A stretch of 64,000 nt of DNA from Chitinophagaceae bacterium (lineage in GTDB: Bacteria; Bacteroidota; Bacteroidia; Chitinophagales; Chitinophagaceae): assembly GCA_016720585.1 (NCBI GenBank), contig JADKKH010000004.1, forward strand, positions 248,001 to 312,000, written 5' to 3'. Position 1 is the first letter of the stretch. Every line of letters begins with the position of its first letter. The notes under the pieces were generated by a model that was not told the origin of the DNA, did no database searches, and was given only the letters and a program-made list of their open reading frames with translations. The position numbers were made by a program, and so were the translations under genes. Positions 36,111-45,053 of this stretch are shown piece after piece.

Positions 36111-37034
36111 TTATTTTAAACGCTCCACCAGGTTCCTGATGCCTTCCTTTGGTGATGTGGCTTCAATGCCAAAACGTTTCTCAAATTTGCTGCTGTCAAA
36201 AAAATAGTCCTGTTCGTATTGGTACATCATCTCCGGAAATTCTTTCATAACCGGAATAAACAATCCCAGCATATGGATCATCCAAACAGGTATTCGTTGA
36301 ATTTTTGGCGCAACGTTGAGTTCATCTGCTATCAGCTGAATCCATTGCTGAGTCGTTAATTTTTCTTTTGTGGTGGGAACATGCCAGACCTGGTTATACG
36401 CATCCATGGTGTTTCCAAGTAAGGCTGTTGCCTTTGCTGCATCAGGCGTATAAGTATAGTTATGAATTTTGTTGATATTGCCAAATGCCTGGGCTTTTTT
36501 CCCTTTTAATAGATTATCAACAACCATCATATTCAAGCCGCTGTTTTTATTGTCTGGTCCGTAGAAATCAGCAGCTCTGGCTATAAGTGCTGTAAGGGTA
36601 TGTTGCGCCACTTCATTCATGATCATTTCATGCAATTGCTTTCGTATCGCTCCTTTTTTACTGGGAGGTTGTATGGGCGCATCTTCCGTCATATGTGGAA
36701 TAGAAGATTGGGCATACATATAAACGTTATCAAAAAAAACAAGTTTGGTATTATGCGTTTTACAGGCATCAATTACTGCTTTCAGAAATGGGGGCCAGGT
36801 CTTTTGCCAAACACCCAGCTTGTATTCAAAGCCGATCACCACATATACCACTTCACTTCCGGCAATAGCCTTGTCAATCTGGCTCAGATCATTTACGTCG
36901 GCCGGGAAAAGCTCATCGGTATCATTAACTTTTTTGGGGTTTCTGCTCACCAGCCGGATCTGGTTGGTGTAATTTTTTAATTCCTTAGCTAAGGGAATGC
37001 CAATGGCTCCACCTGATCCAAGTATTGTTTGCAT
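36111..37034 (-). CDS. NAD-dependent epimerase/dehydratase family protein (extended SDR)
   Basis: 307 residues with a Rossmann-type nucleotide motif at the extreme N-terminus (LGSGGAIGIPLAKEL, a GxGGxxG variant) and an SDR core. The usual YxxxK position is not clean: the segment GAIRKQLHEMIM replaces it, so catalytic competence as a true SDR is uncertain and an atypical, NmrA-like role is possible. The C-terminal part (EGIRNLVERLK) is typical of epimerase-like members. It is divergent from katG across a 370-bp intergenic region. Confidence 0.78.
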   Translation of the reverse strand: MQTILGSGGAIGIPLAKELKNYTNQIRLVSRNPKKVNDTDELFPADVNDLSQIDKAIAGSEVVYVVIGFEYKLGVWQKTWPPFLKAVIDACKTHNTKLVFFDNVYMYAQSSIPHMTEDAPIQPPSKKGAIRKQLHEMIMNEVAQHTLTALIARAADFYGPDNKNSGLNMMVVDNLLKGKKAQAFGNINKIHNYTYTPDAAKATALLGNTMDAYNQVWHVPTTKEKLTTQQWIQLIADELNVAPKIQRIPVWMIHMLGLFIPVMKEFPEMMYQYEQDYFFDSSKFEKRFGIEATSPKEGIRNLVERLK

Positions 37035-37276
37035 AGTAATTACTTAAAAATTATTTTCTTGGTTATACAATTGCTGCCAACATTCGGATATGAACGAAAG
37101 TTGAAAATAGTCGCTTTGTCCTTCGGTTGCTGCAACCCGTTTATACTTGTGAGTTTAAAATTAAGCATATAAGCCGGTAAGTTAACAGTGCAGCCCGGGC
37201 TGGGTAAATTAATTAAGATCGATCAAACAATACAACGATTTTCTTGTTTTGGATTTGAAGATAAAATTTTGACTGA
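37035..37276. other. non-coding start of the katG upstream region
   Basis: No ORF of note. 37071-37084 reads GCTGCCAACATTCG and an imperfect inverted partner (CTTCGGTTGCTGCAAC) lies about 50 bp on, resembling the GCAGCCAACA motif that bounds the hydrolase unit at 41-42 kb. The remainder is AT-rich. Confidence 0.3.
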
Positions 37277-37370
37277 TTCTTATCAGGTGGCACAGAAGCT
37301 TTTCAGGTTTATCATAACTTTGGGGGCTTTTCGGAATTAAGCTGATAAGAAATAGAAAATTTCGAAATTT
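37277..37370 (+). promoter_or_regulatory. katG promoter with flanking inverted repeats
   Basis: The -7 box TAACTTTG (37315-37322) is bracketed by a perfect 10-bp inverted repeat, TTCTTATCAG (37277-37286) and CTGATAAGAA (37342-37351). A second perfect palindrome AAATTTCGAAATTT (37357-37370) lies in the leader. Together they are good operator candidates for peroxide- or iron-responsive control of katG; the regulator is not identifiable. Confidence 0.5.
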
Positions 37371-37404
37371 ATTATTAATAACAATTCATATCAATCATTA
37401 AACA

Positions 37405-39644
37405 ATGGAAAATAATACATCTCCTGGCACATCAGCATACAATGTTAACGATGAAAGCAAATGTCCGTTTATTGGTGGAGCTCTGAAGCAAAGCGCTGGC
37501 TCAGGTTCCAGAAATCGTGACTGGTGGCCAAATCAGTTGAAGTTGAATATACTCCGTCAACATGCATCCTTATCTAATCCGATGGGAGAATCATTCAACT
37601 ACGCTCAAGAGTTCAAATCCCTCGATCTGGCTGCCCTGAAGAAAGACATCTTCGATCTGATGACCAGGTCCCAGGACTGGTGGCCGGCAGATTATGGTCA
37701 CTATGGCCCATTCTTCATAAGGATGGCCTGGCACAGCGCCGGTACATACCGTATCTCTGACGGCCGGGGTGGTGCCGGCTCCGGTACACAGCGGTTTGCG
37801 CCACTCAATAGCTGGCCCGACAATGCGAATCTCGACAAAGCACGTTTGCTGCTATGGCCAATAAAAAAGAAATATGGTAAGAAAATTTCATGGGCCGATC
37901 TTATGGTCCTTGCGGGCAATTGCGCCCTCGAATCGATGGGCTTCAAAACCTTCGGATTCGCAGGCGGACGTGAAGATGTCTGGGAGCCCGAAGAGGACGT
38001 CTATTGGGGTTCAGAAGGAAAGTGGTTGGGAGACAATCGCTATACCGGTGACCGTGAACTCGAGAATCCACTTGCTGCGGTTCAGATGGGTCTTATCTAT
38101 GTAAATCCGGAAGGTCCTAATGGAAATCCTGACCCACTCGCAGCAGCCCGCGACATTCGCGAAACCTTTGGCCGCATGGCTATGAATGACGAAGAAACTG
38201 TCGCCCTTATTGCTGGTGGGCATACATTTGGTAAAACGCATGGTGCTGCTGATCCGGGCAAGTACGTTGGTCCGGAACCTGCAGCTGCGGGCATTGAGGA
38301 ACAAGCCCTCGGTTGGAAAAATACATTCGGCAGCGGCAATGGAGTCAATACAATTACCAGCGGTCTCGAAGGCGCCTGGACTACCACACCCACCAGGTGG
38401 AGCAATAACTTTTTTTGGAACCTGTTTGGTTACGAATGGGAATTGACCAAAAGCCCTGCCGGTGCACAACAATGGAAGCCGAAGCATGGCATGGGAGCCG
38501 ATTCTGTCCCGGATGCGCATGACCCGTCAAAGCGTCACGCACCTGTTATGCTGACCACTGACCTGGCATTGAGAGTTGACCCTGCCTACGAGAAAATTTC
38601 AAGACGGTTCTTAGATAATCCTGATCAGTTTGCAGATGCATTCGCACGAGCATGGTTCAAACTGACGCACCGCGATATGGGTCCGCTTGCGCGCTATTTA
38701 GGCCCGGAAGTGCCTAAGGAGGAACTGATCTGGCAAGACCCGATCCCAGCTGTTACACATAAATTAATTGACGATAAAGATATCGCAGCATTGAAGACTA
38801 AAATACTTGATTCAGGACTGACTTTGTCTGAACTTGTATCCACAGCCTGGGCTTCTGCATCAACTTTTCGTGGTTCTGATAAGCGCGGTGGTGCAAACGG
38901 TGCACGTATTCGCCTGGCACCACAAAAAAATTGGGAGGTCAACAATCCGGCTCAATTGGCGAAAGTGCTCGGGACTTTTGAAAGCATTCAAAAAGAATTT
39001 AACAGTGCTCAGTCTGGCGGTAAGCAAATTTCATTAGCCGACCTGATCGTTCTGGCCGGCTGTGCAGGTATTGAGCAGGCAGCGAAGAATGCCGGTCATA
39101 ATGTGATTGTTCCATTTTCACCGGGGAGAGCTGATGCAACACAGGAACAAACCGATGTGGAATCTTTTGCTGTCCTGGAGCCGGTTGCAGACGGATTCCG
39201 CAACTATTTAAGTACCCGACACGCTGTATCAGCAGAGGAAATGTTGATTGACCGTGCGCAATTGTTGACGCTGACTGCACCTGAGATGACGGTACTCCTT
39301 GGTGGTATGCGTGTCCTTAACACCAACTTCGATAATTCTCATCACGGTGTATTTACTAAACGACCGGAGGCACTCACTAATGATTTCTTCGTGAACTTGC
39401 TCGAAATAGGTACAACCTGGAAGGGCGGGTTCGGATTCCAAAGACCTGTTTGAGGGTCGTGATCGTGCGACAGGCGAACTCCGGTGGACGGGTACACGTG
39501 CAGACCTTATTTTTGGTTCCAATTCTGAACTCAGAGCCCTTGCGGAAGTCTATGGATCAGAGGATTCACAAGAGAAATTTGTAAAAGACTTTTGTGAAAG
39601 CCTGGAACAAGCTGATGAATCTTGACCGTTTCGATCTGGCCTGA
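37405..39644 (+). CDS. katG: catalase-peroxidase KatG (two 3' frameshifts)
   Basis: Bifunctional haem catalase-peroxidase of class I. Distal site R106, W109, H110 (FIRMAWHSAGTYR), proximal His in IAGGHTFGKTHG (H273), and the Trp-Tyr-Met adduct residues W109, Y232 (GLIYVNPEGPNG) and M258 are present; a second, degenerate peroxidase domain follows. The literal frame stops at 39453 (682 residues). Dropping one G in 39423-39429 restores GSDSKDLFEGRDRATGELRWTGTR..., and dropping one T in 39590-39593 restores VKAWNKLMNLDRFDLA and the stop at 39642-39644, giving the usual C-terminus. It detoxifies H2O2 in the cytoplasm. Confidence 0.9.
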
Positions 39645-39656
39645 TATTTTGCCCGG

Positions 39657-39700
39657 TAACTTTGATATACAATGTTTATTTTGAAAAAGGGTATATCAAA
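39657..39700 (+). promoter_or_regulatory. possible promoter box with 10-bp inverted repeat
   Basis: TAACTTTG (39657-39664) overlaps the left arm of a perfect inverted repeat, TTTGATATAC (39661-39670) and GTATATCAAA (39691-39700), 18 bp before the ATG at 39719. This layout suits a repressor operator or a leader hairpin. Confidence 0.4.
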
Positions 39701-39718
39701 TTACTCAACAGCCAATTT

Positions 39719-40009
39719 ATGAGTATACAGAAGAAAAGACTAATCGGAATTCTGTTCACCGTAGCCCTTCTCTTGCTTATACCATTAATAGCGATGCAGT
39801 TCACAGATGAAGTGAAATGGACGCTGCCCGATTTTATTGTAGCTGGGGTCCTGCTTCTCGGCACGGGTCTTATGTGTGAGCTTGTAATGAGGAAAGTCAA
39901 AAAAAAGGGACACCGGATTGCCATCTGTCTGACACTTCTAACTGCCCTACTCCTCATTTGGATTGAACTGGCCGTTGGCATCTTCGGGACACCGCTCAGC
40001 GGACATTAA
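39719..40009 (+). CDS. small inner-membrane protein, hypothetical
   Basis: 96 residues from the ATG at 39719 (the longer frame from 39662 would begin inside an inverted repeat). Three hydrophobic segments, LIGILFTVALLLLIPLIAM, FIVAGVLLLGTGLMCELVM and ICLTLLTALLLIWIELAVGI, are separated by basic loops (RKVKKKGHR). It lies just after katG on the same strand. No enzymatic motif. Probably an inner-membrane protein of unknown function; the family is small and I do not recognise it by name. Confidence 0.6.
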   Translation: MSIQKKRLIGILFTVALLLLIPLIAMQFTDEVKWTLPDFIVAGVLLLGTGLMCELVMRKVKKKGHRIAICLTLLTALLLIWIELAVGIFGTPLSGH

Positions 40010-40103
40010 AAATAAAACTATGAAAGACGATGTCTGGGTGAAGCCTTACCCTTTTGTAGCCTTCCCTGAAAGGGGTAAGTATCAAAATGAAAAGCAATTA
40101 TAT

Positions 40104-40556
40104 TTATTGACAAATTATTGAAGCATGTCTTGCTATTTGTTGCCACTTCCCATTTTTCTTCATCCAAATATTTGTGAAACGTCTTTTGTAAACTTGTCCT
40201 GCTTTTGCAGCGGGTGTATCGTTTCTTGATACAAGAGTTTCATGCCCCATTGTGATGACCATGTTTTTATGAAATTGCATTCTTTCAATAACTTTTTCAT
40301 AAATACTGTAGTCTATCATACCGGCTTTTTGGATCAGCAAAATAGAATCACGGGTTCCAGTTACTTCATTTCTTGGCGTGTTAACCAAAAACTCTGGTGC
40401 CCAAAGTTGTTTGAGTGTATTTGTGTCCCCTTTTAAAATTGCTTTCGCTCCAGTCTGTTCTAAGGCTCGTATTTCAGCTTCAGTTTTGGAGTTGTCTTGT
40501 GCATAAACCGAAAGTGTCGAGATTAAAAATGCGGTTAAAAAAATATACTTTGTCAT
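40104..40556 (-). CDS. exported SnoaL/NTF2-like (DUF4440-type) protein
   Basis: 150 residues with a signal peptide (MTKYIFLTAFLISTLSVYAQ) and a cone-shaped NTF2-like fold: EIRALEQTGAKAILKGDTNTLKQLWAPEFLVNTPRNEVTG, a central MVITMGHETLVSRND strand, and the terminal RRFTNIWMKKNGKWQQIARHASII pair of strands typical of DUF4440 proteins. Such domains bind small hydrophobic ligands or act as isomerases; no catalytic set can be assigned. It stands alone on the minus strand in an accessory, AT-rich area. Confidence 0.8.
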   Translation of the reverse strand: MTKYIFLTAFLISTLSVYAQDNSKTEAEIRALEQTGAKAILKGDTNTLKQLWAPEFLVNTPRNEVTGTRDSILLIQKAGMIDYSIYEKVIERMQFHKNMVITMGHETLVSRNDTPAAKAGQVYKRRFTNIWMKKNGKWQQIARHASIICQ

Positions 40557-40781
40557 ACTGTATTGTTTAATTTAACAATTTACTCTAATAAGATGAAGAA
40601 ATGTGTGTGCTGCCCTGCTTTTTTTTGACAGTGCCGCGGTGATTGTCAAATAGTGTCGTTGTGTCTGGTTGCTTATGACTTTATCGAAAGTTCACCCAAT
40701 ACAACATCCAAATTGAAAAACGAGCGAACAGAATTTGTAAAAAGAGGTGAACAATGATTATCAGCCGATGTGGGATGTCGG

Positions 40782-40892
40782 TCAAGTCAAACCTAACTGA
40801 TAAAAGAAATTTTTGCTGTCGTCCCGATGTTGATAGAACTCCTGAATAATTTGTTCTTTTAAGTCCATAAAATGGTTGATTTTTAGTCAACC
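40782..40892 (-). other. possible insertion-sequence end remnant with 28-codon ORF
   Basis: On the minus strand a hairpin GGTTGA/TCAACC (40874-40892) precedes ATG GAC TTA AAA GAA (start 40868) and a 28-codon frame ending at 40782. The arrangement resembles the left end of a Bacteroidota IS element whose transposase frame was cut short. The 416-bp gap 40557-40972 shows nothing else coding. Weak, pattern-based call. Confidence 0.25.
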
Positions 40893-40954
40893 TATTTCAG
40901 GACGAGACAATTGGCCGATGTTTGTTTGTCTAGCCACACTTGCACAAAACCCAA

Positions 40955-40969
40955 TGTTGGCTGCAGGTT
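40955..40969 (+). repeat. left copy of a 15-bp inverted repeat bounding the hydrolase unit
   Basis: TGTTGGCTGCAGGTT matches the reverse complement of 42035-42049 at 14 of 15 positions. It lies 3 bp beyond the hydrolase stop codon. Confidence 0.6.
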
Positions 40970-40972
40970 ATC

Positions 40973-42020
40973 TCATTTGTCAGGGTCAAAAGATTTTATT
41001 TGTACATTTTTTACAAACCGAATAACTTCTCTAAAATAATTTTCGGAGTCGTCCCACATACTAAAATGAGAACCATTAGGACACAAGTAAATCCTAACTT
41101 TTGTTTTTATAAAATGCTTTTTCATTTCAGGATAAAGTTCCTGATACATTCTGTCATAAAAGCCACCAATAATTAATACAGGGCATTTTATTTTTTCAAG
41201 TGCCGATGGATAATCTGAACCAAAAATTTCATAAACTTGAGGAGTTTGGTCTCTTAATTTGCGATTAATGTGTAAACCATTTCCTAACAAATGGTTCAGG
41301 TCTAATATCTCCTCTGTAATTAAAATTTCTCTTACAATAGAGTCAACTTTTGTATTATAAATTTTAACCAAGTGATCATATAAAAGCAGTATCTGCTATT
41401 TTAATTCTTTCTCCAATTGAATCGATAGTTATTGGAGATATTTTGCTAAACTCAGGAAGAGCTTTTACTTGCTTGTCAATATTTGCAGTTAATGCTCTTT
41501 TTGATGAATTGATCTTAGCGGTATCTCTTATTTGTGCTGGGATATTTGAAAGAATTACTCCTTTTAAGTTTTTGCTATATTTTGCTGCATACAACTGTGC
41601 CAGCCTTCCACCCCACGAATGTCCAAGTATATAGAAATTTTTTAGTTTAAGACCTTTTCTAACTTCTTCAACTTGCTCAATTAAATTATACTCTTTCCAG
41701 ATAGTAGTGTCATTGGGTTGGTCTGAATAATAAGAACCTAATTGGTCATAATCATAAATTTCAATCCCTTTATCCTTTAAATTTTCAGGAAAATTTTCAA
41801 AATATTCGTGGGTATTTACTGGCCCTCCGTGAAGAAGTAGTATCTTAATTTTACCCTTTCCGATTTTTTGGGTGAATCCTTTATATTTTCCCTCATTAAC
41901 CGAAATAAACTTTACGCCTTGCTCAGCTATTTTTCTATAATAAAAGCTGTCCTTCGTCATTTGTCCAACACAAAGTTGGGTGGCCATAAGGGAAAAAAAT
42001 ATCGTAATTGTTACTCTCAT
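40973..42020 (-). pseudogene. alpha/beta hydrolase, proline-iminopeptidase-like (frameshifted)
   Basis: N-terminal part (42020 to about 41385): signal peptide (to CVGQ), HGGPVNTHEYFENFPENL oxyanion-hole motif, and the nucleophile elbow GHSWGGRLAQ. C-terminal part (to 40973) holds the acid/His region CPVLIIGGFYD and GSHFSMWDDSENYF. The two are in different frames; removing one base from the A4 run at 41382-41385 (T4 on the coding strand) makes a continuous protein of about 349 residues with Ser, Asp and His all present. The region is visibly more AT-rich than its neighbours and is bounded by 15-bp inverted repeats, which suggests transfer. It may be a sequencing error or a true decayed gene. 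Confidence 0.75.
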
Positions 42021-42034
42021 AAATAAGGGTTGTC

Positions 42035-42049
42035 AACTTGCAGCCAACA
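42035..42049 (-). repeat. right copy of a 15-bp inverted repeat bounding the hydrolase unit
   Basis: AACTTGCAGCCAACA is the reverse complement, 14 of 15, of 40955-40969; it lies 15 bp upstream of the hydrolase start. Confidence 0.6.
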
Positions 42050-42166
42050 CATACAATTTATGTTATAAGATGCGATTCCCCAAAAAATGGATTATTGAAA
42101 ACTAATCACTTAGTATTATAAATTTTGTATTTGTCTACCTGCAGGCAGGATTTTATTAGGATTTTT

Positions 42167-43310
42167 TTATTCAACACTCACCCATTTGATACAAACAGGT
42201 TTGCCAACAGCAACTCTCTTTCCGGAATCCGACAAGAGACCGGTAATTGTATCCCGATTAAAAATTACGATCTCATCACTGTTCTGGTTTTCACATAACA
42301 AAAATTTTCCGGAAGGATCGATGCTGAAATTTCGGGGCGTTTTTCCTAACGTAGACTGATGGCCCACAAGTGTGAGCTTTCCATTCTTTTTTTGAACACG
42401 ATAAATGGCGATCGTATTGACATCGCCACGATTGGATGCATATAAAAATTTTCCATCCGGCGATACATGAATATCAGCACTCCCCGCAAAACTGGTATCG
42501 CCTGCAGGCAGCGTACTGATCCTTTGTTTTTTTTCCAGTTTTCCGTCCTGGTATTTAAATACAACCACGGTGCCTGACAACTCTTCAATTACATAAGCAT
42601 ATTTATTAGTGGGATGAAAAGTAAATAACCTGGGACCAGAACCCGGTTCTGATAAGGCAAAGGACGGATCTGCAGGAATTAATTTTCCGGTGGCAGCATC
42701 AAAATCATACAGCATCAGTTTATCAATGCCGAGATCGGTTACAAATAAATGCCGGTTATCACCTGAAATGATCGCCCCATGTGTATGCGGTCCTTTTTGT
42801 CTTAATAAATTTTTTCCTGAACCGGTATGTTGAATACGGGTGGTGGCAGGAGCCAGGCTTCCGTCATCGTTTACCGGCAGTACGGTCAAAGTTCCGCTGC
42901 TATAGTTGGAAGTAAATAACCATTTCCCGGTTTTATCAATTTCCACATGACAGGGATGGTCGCCACCGGAAAATTGCCGGTTGATGAATGTGAGCACTCC
43001 GCGTTTGTTTATTAAATGAAAAAGATGCTATGTCTCCTCCTTTGCCATCCTGGGGCGCCGTCTCAGAAACAGCATATACAAATCGTCCATCCGGAGAAAC
43101 AGTAACGAAGGAAGGATTCGGAGTTTTAACAAAACTTATTTTTTCAGCCGAACCATCCGCACTATTGAATTTGTAAACATAAATTCCTTCACTCTTCGGT
43201 GAATCGTAGGTGCCGACTACGAAGTAATGTTCTTCCCGTACGGAAGGGACAACCTGTGCTATCAATGACTGGACTAAGAGCAGGAATCCAACAGAAAATG
43301 TTAACCTCAT
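42167..43310 (-). CDS. exported lactonase, beta-propeller (6-phosphogluconolactonase-like; frameshifted)
   Basis: Signal peptide (MRLTFSVGFLLLVQSLIAQ from the ATG at 43310), then seven-bladed propeller repeats: HYFVVGTYDSPKSEGIYVYKF, VTVSPDGRFVYAVSE, HPCHVEIDKTGKWLFTSNYSSG, HGAIISGDNRHLFVTDLGIDKL, FHPTNKYAYVIEELSG, HVSPDGKFLYASNRGD and FSIDPSGKFLLCENQNSDEI. This is the PF10282 (YbhE/Pgl) lactonase family; with a signal peptide it acts in the periplasm, so the cytosolic pentose-phosphate role is unlikely. The literal frame breaks at 42997-43012; one extra base there would join the two parts into about 380 residues. Confidence 0.82.
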
Positions 43311-43445
43311 ACCGGTGGTTTTGAAAGTGAATATCTCTTTTTTAAATGATTTTAACAAAACCTCAATCAACGCTGGCATGGTCTGGCACAATCTTATGAT
43401 AGGTATTAGGACAAATAACATTTTTAAAATTTTAAAACATAAGTC

Positions 43446-43871
43446 ATGAAAAAAATTTTTACTTTATCAGCACTGGTAGTAACCCTGTCCATTTTTTTAA
43501 CCAGTTGTTTCAGGGAACAACTGCCTCCGAACAACGAGAACTACTGGCTTTCCAAAGAAAGGGGAGAAGTCGTGTACAGCGATTCCTACTGCAGTTATTT
43601 TGTGGTGGAAACCTACTACGGCTACACCATTGTCCGTGCCTATGGTACCTACAAACCCGGGGAGGGAAGCATCATATACGGTAATTTCAGTACACAGGGA
43701 ACAAAGGATATGTACAATTATAATTCCGGGTACGTTTTTACAGGCACTGTTACGGATTACTGGTTAACCTATATTGAAGCACAGGATGCGCTTGATTATT
43801 ATTGTCCCCTTTATGGAAAAGGCGTAAAAGGGAGTTTAAGAAAGCGGCGACAAAATAAAAATTCTATTTAA
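43446..43871 (+). CDS. small tyrosine-rich lipoprotein, hypothetical
   Basis: 141 residues. The signal ends in LTSC, a good lipobox (mature Cys about residue 21). The mature domain is short, all-beta in appearance and very rich in Tyr (YCSYFVVETYYGYTIVRAYGTY, then DMYNYNSGYVFTGTVTDYWLTY), with a basic end (RKRRQNK). It has no known motif. It is followed directly by a strong terminator, so it is a stand-alone transcription unit. Function unknown; likely outer-membrane anchored. Confidence 0.7.
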   Translation: MKKIFTLSALVVTLSIFLTSCFREQLPPNNENYWLSKERGEVVYSDSYCSYFVVETYYGYTIVRAYGTYKPGEGSIIYGNFSTQGTKDMYNYNSGYVFTGTVTDYWLTYIEAQDALDYYCPLYGKGVKGSLRKRRQNKNSI

Positions 43872-43874
43872 ATG

Positions 43875-43913
43875 GTTCACCGCAGCGTTTTCAAAGCTGC
43901 GGTGAACTTTTTT
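43875..43913 (+). terminator. rho-independent terminator of the lipoprotein gene
   Basis: Perfect 12-bp stem GTTCACCGCAGC (43875-43886) with GCTGCGGTGAAC (43896-43907), 9-nt loop, then T6. Confidence 0.9.
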
Positions 43914-43951
43914 ATGATTTTTAGCTCCTAAAGCTTTTCATTCTATAAAAA

Positions 43952-44881
43952 TCAGGCGGAAAGCTTTTCCAGGGAATCCTTTATGCGGGAATGGGTCTCT
44001 TCTTCACCCAGATGTTGAGGAACGAATTTTTCTCCGATCAGTTTTTCGTATAACTCAATATATCTTTTTGAAATAGTGCTCACCCATTCGTCGTCCATAA
44101 CAGGAACGGTTTGACCTTCTTTTCCCATAAAATTGTTGGCAATCAGCCATTCCCTTACAAATTCTTTACTTAATTGCTTTTGTCTTTCTCCGGTTCGTTG
44201 CCTTTCTTCAAAACCATCCGCATAAAAATATCTTGAACTATCGGGTGTGTGGATTTCATCCATCAGGTAAATGGTATCGCCGATCTTACCAAACTCATAT
44301 TTTGTATCCACCAGTATCAATCCTCTCTTAGCCGCAATTTTATTTCCTTTTTCAAATAATTTCAAAGCATAGGCTTCAAGGATATCCCATTCTGCTGCTT
44401 TGGCAAGACCCCGGGCAATTATTTCTTCTTTACTGATATCCTCATCATGCCCCTCTGAGGCTTTAGTACTGGGTGTTATAACAGGGGTGGGGAAATAGTC
44501 ATTTTCTTTCATTCCTGCCGGCATTTTTACCCCACAAAGCTCTTCTTTCCCGGATGAATAGGTTCGCCAGGCATGTCCCGTCAGGTTGCCCCTGACCACC
44601 ATTTCAATTTTAAACGGCTCACATTTCAAACCAATAGAAACATGGGGAGCCGGGACGTCCAAAAGCCAGTTCGGGCAAATATCCTTTGTCTTCTCTAGCA
44701 TAAAGGCAGCAATCTGGTTCAGCACTTGTCCTTTAAAGGGGATAGGCCGTGGTAAAACCACATCAAATGCCGAAATACGGTCGGAGGCTATCATAACCAG
44801 CCACCGGTCACTAATACTATACACATCACGAACTTTGCCACGATAAAATGCCGTTTGATGGGGGAAAAGGGAATCTGCCAT
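43952..44881 (-). CDS. purC: phosphoribosylaminoimidazole-succinocarboxamide synthase PurC
   Basis: 309 residues from the ATG at 44879-44881 (an in-frame start at 44905 would add 8 residues). SAICAR synthetase fold, long form as in Bacteroidota and yeast: FYRGKVRDVYSI near the N-terminus, MIASDRISAFDVVLP, VVRGNLTGHAWRTYSSG, TPSTKASEGHDEDIS and ILVDTKYEFG/IYLMDEIHTPDSSRYFYADG. It joins aspartate to CAIR with ATP in purine synthesis. It is convergent with the lipoprotein gene and divergent from the TonB receptor. Confidence 0.94.
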   Translation of the reverse strand: MADSLFPHQTAFYRGKVRDVYSISDRWLVMIASDRISAFDVVLPRPIPFKGQVLNQIAAFMLEKTKDICPNWLLDVPAPHVSIGLKCEPFKIEMVVRGNLTGHAWRTYSSGKEELCGVKMPAGMKENDYFPTPVITPSTKASEGHDEDISKEEIIARGLAKAAEWDILEAYALKLFEKGNKIAAKRGLILVDTKYEFGKIGDTIYLMDEIHTPDSSRYFYADGFEERQRTGERQKQLSKEFVREWLIANNFMGKEGQTVPVMDDEWVSTISKRYIELYEKLIGEKFVPQHLGEEETHSRIKDSLEKLSA

Positions 44882-45053
44882 TTTCCGAAAGTAGGCAGGG
44901 GGCAAAACCCAGCCAATCCGGGGGGAGGGAAGATTTCAACATTTTATCCCTGCCTGTCCGGTAAGGCGGGCTTTCTCCTTAAAAATTAAATTTTTAGATA
45001 AACTTTACAATGCTTATTTTTCCGTCAAATTCCAAAACTAAAATCTCCCTATT

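Noticed and set aside
36600..36980. Plus-strand ORF of 126 codons opposite the SDR gene
   Set aside because: It is antisense to a well-supported coding gene and has no domain; treated as a shadow.
39423..39644. Natural C-terminal truncation of KatG
   Set aside because: The downstream DNA encodes the complete conserved C-terminus once two single-base indels are undone, so this is not a true shortened enzyme.
40020..40121. 33-codon plus-strand ORF after the small membrane protein gene
   Set aside because: Too short, no domain, and its end overlaps the convergent SnoaL-like gene; not supported.
40955..42049. Integron attC sites around the hydrolase gene
   Set aside because: The boundary motifs are inverted repeats and lack the R'/R'' core (RYYYAAC/GTTRRRY) of attC sites, and no integrase gene is seen.
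43380..43400. Sigma-54 promoter (TGGCAC...) upstream of the lipoprotein gene
   Set aside because: TGGCAC is followed five bases later by TATGA, not TTGC; the -12 element does not fit.
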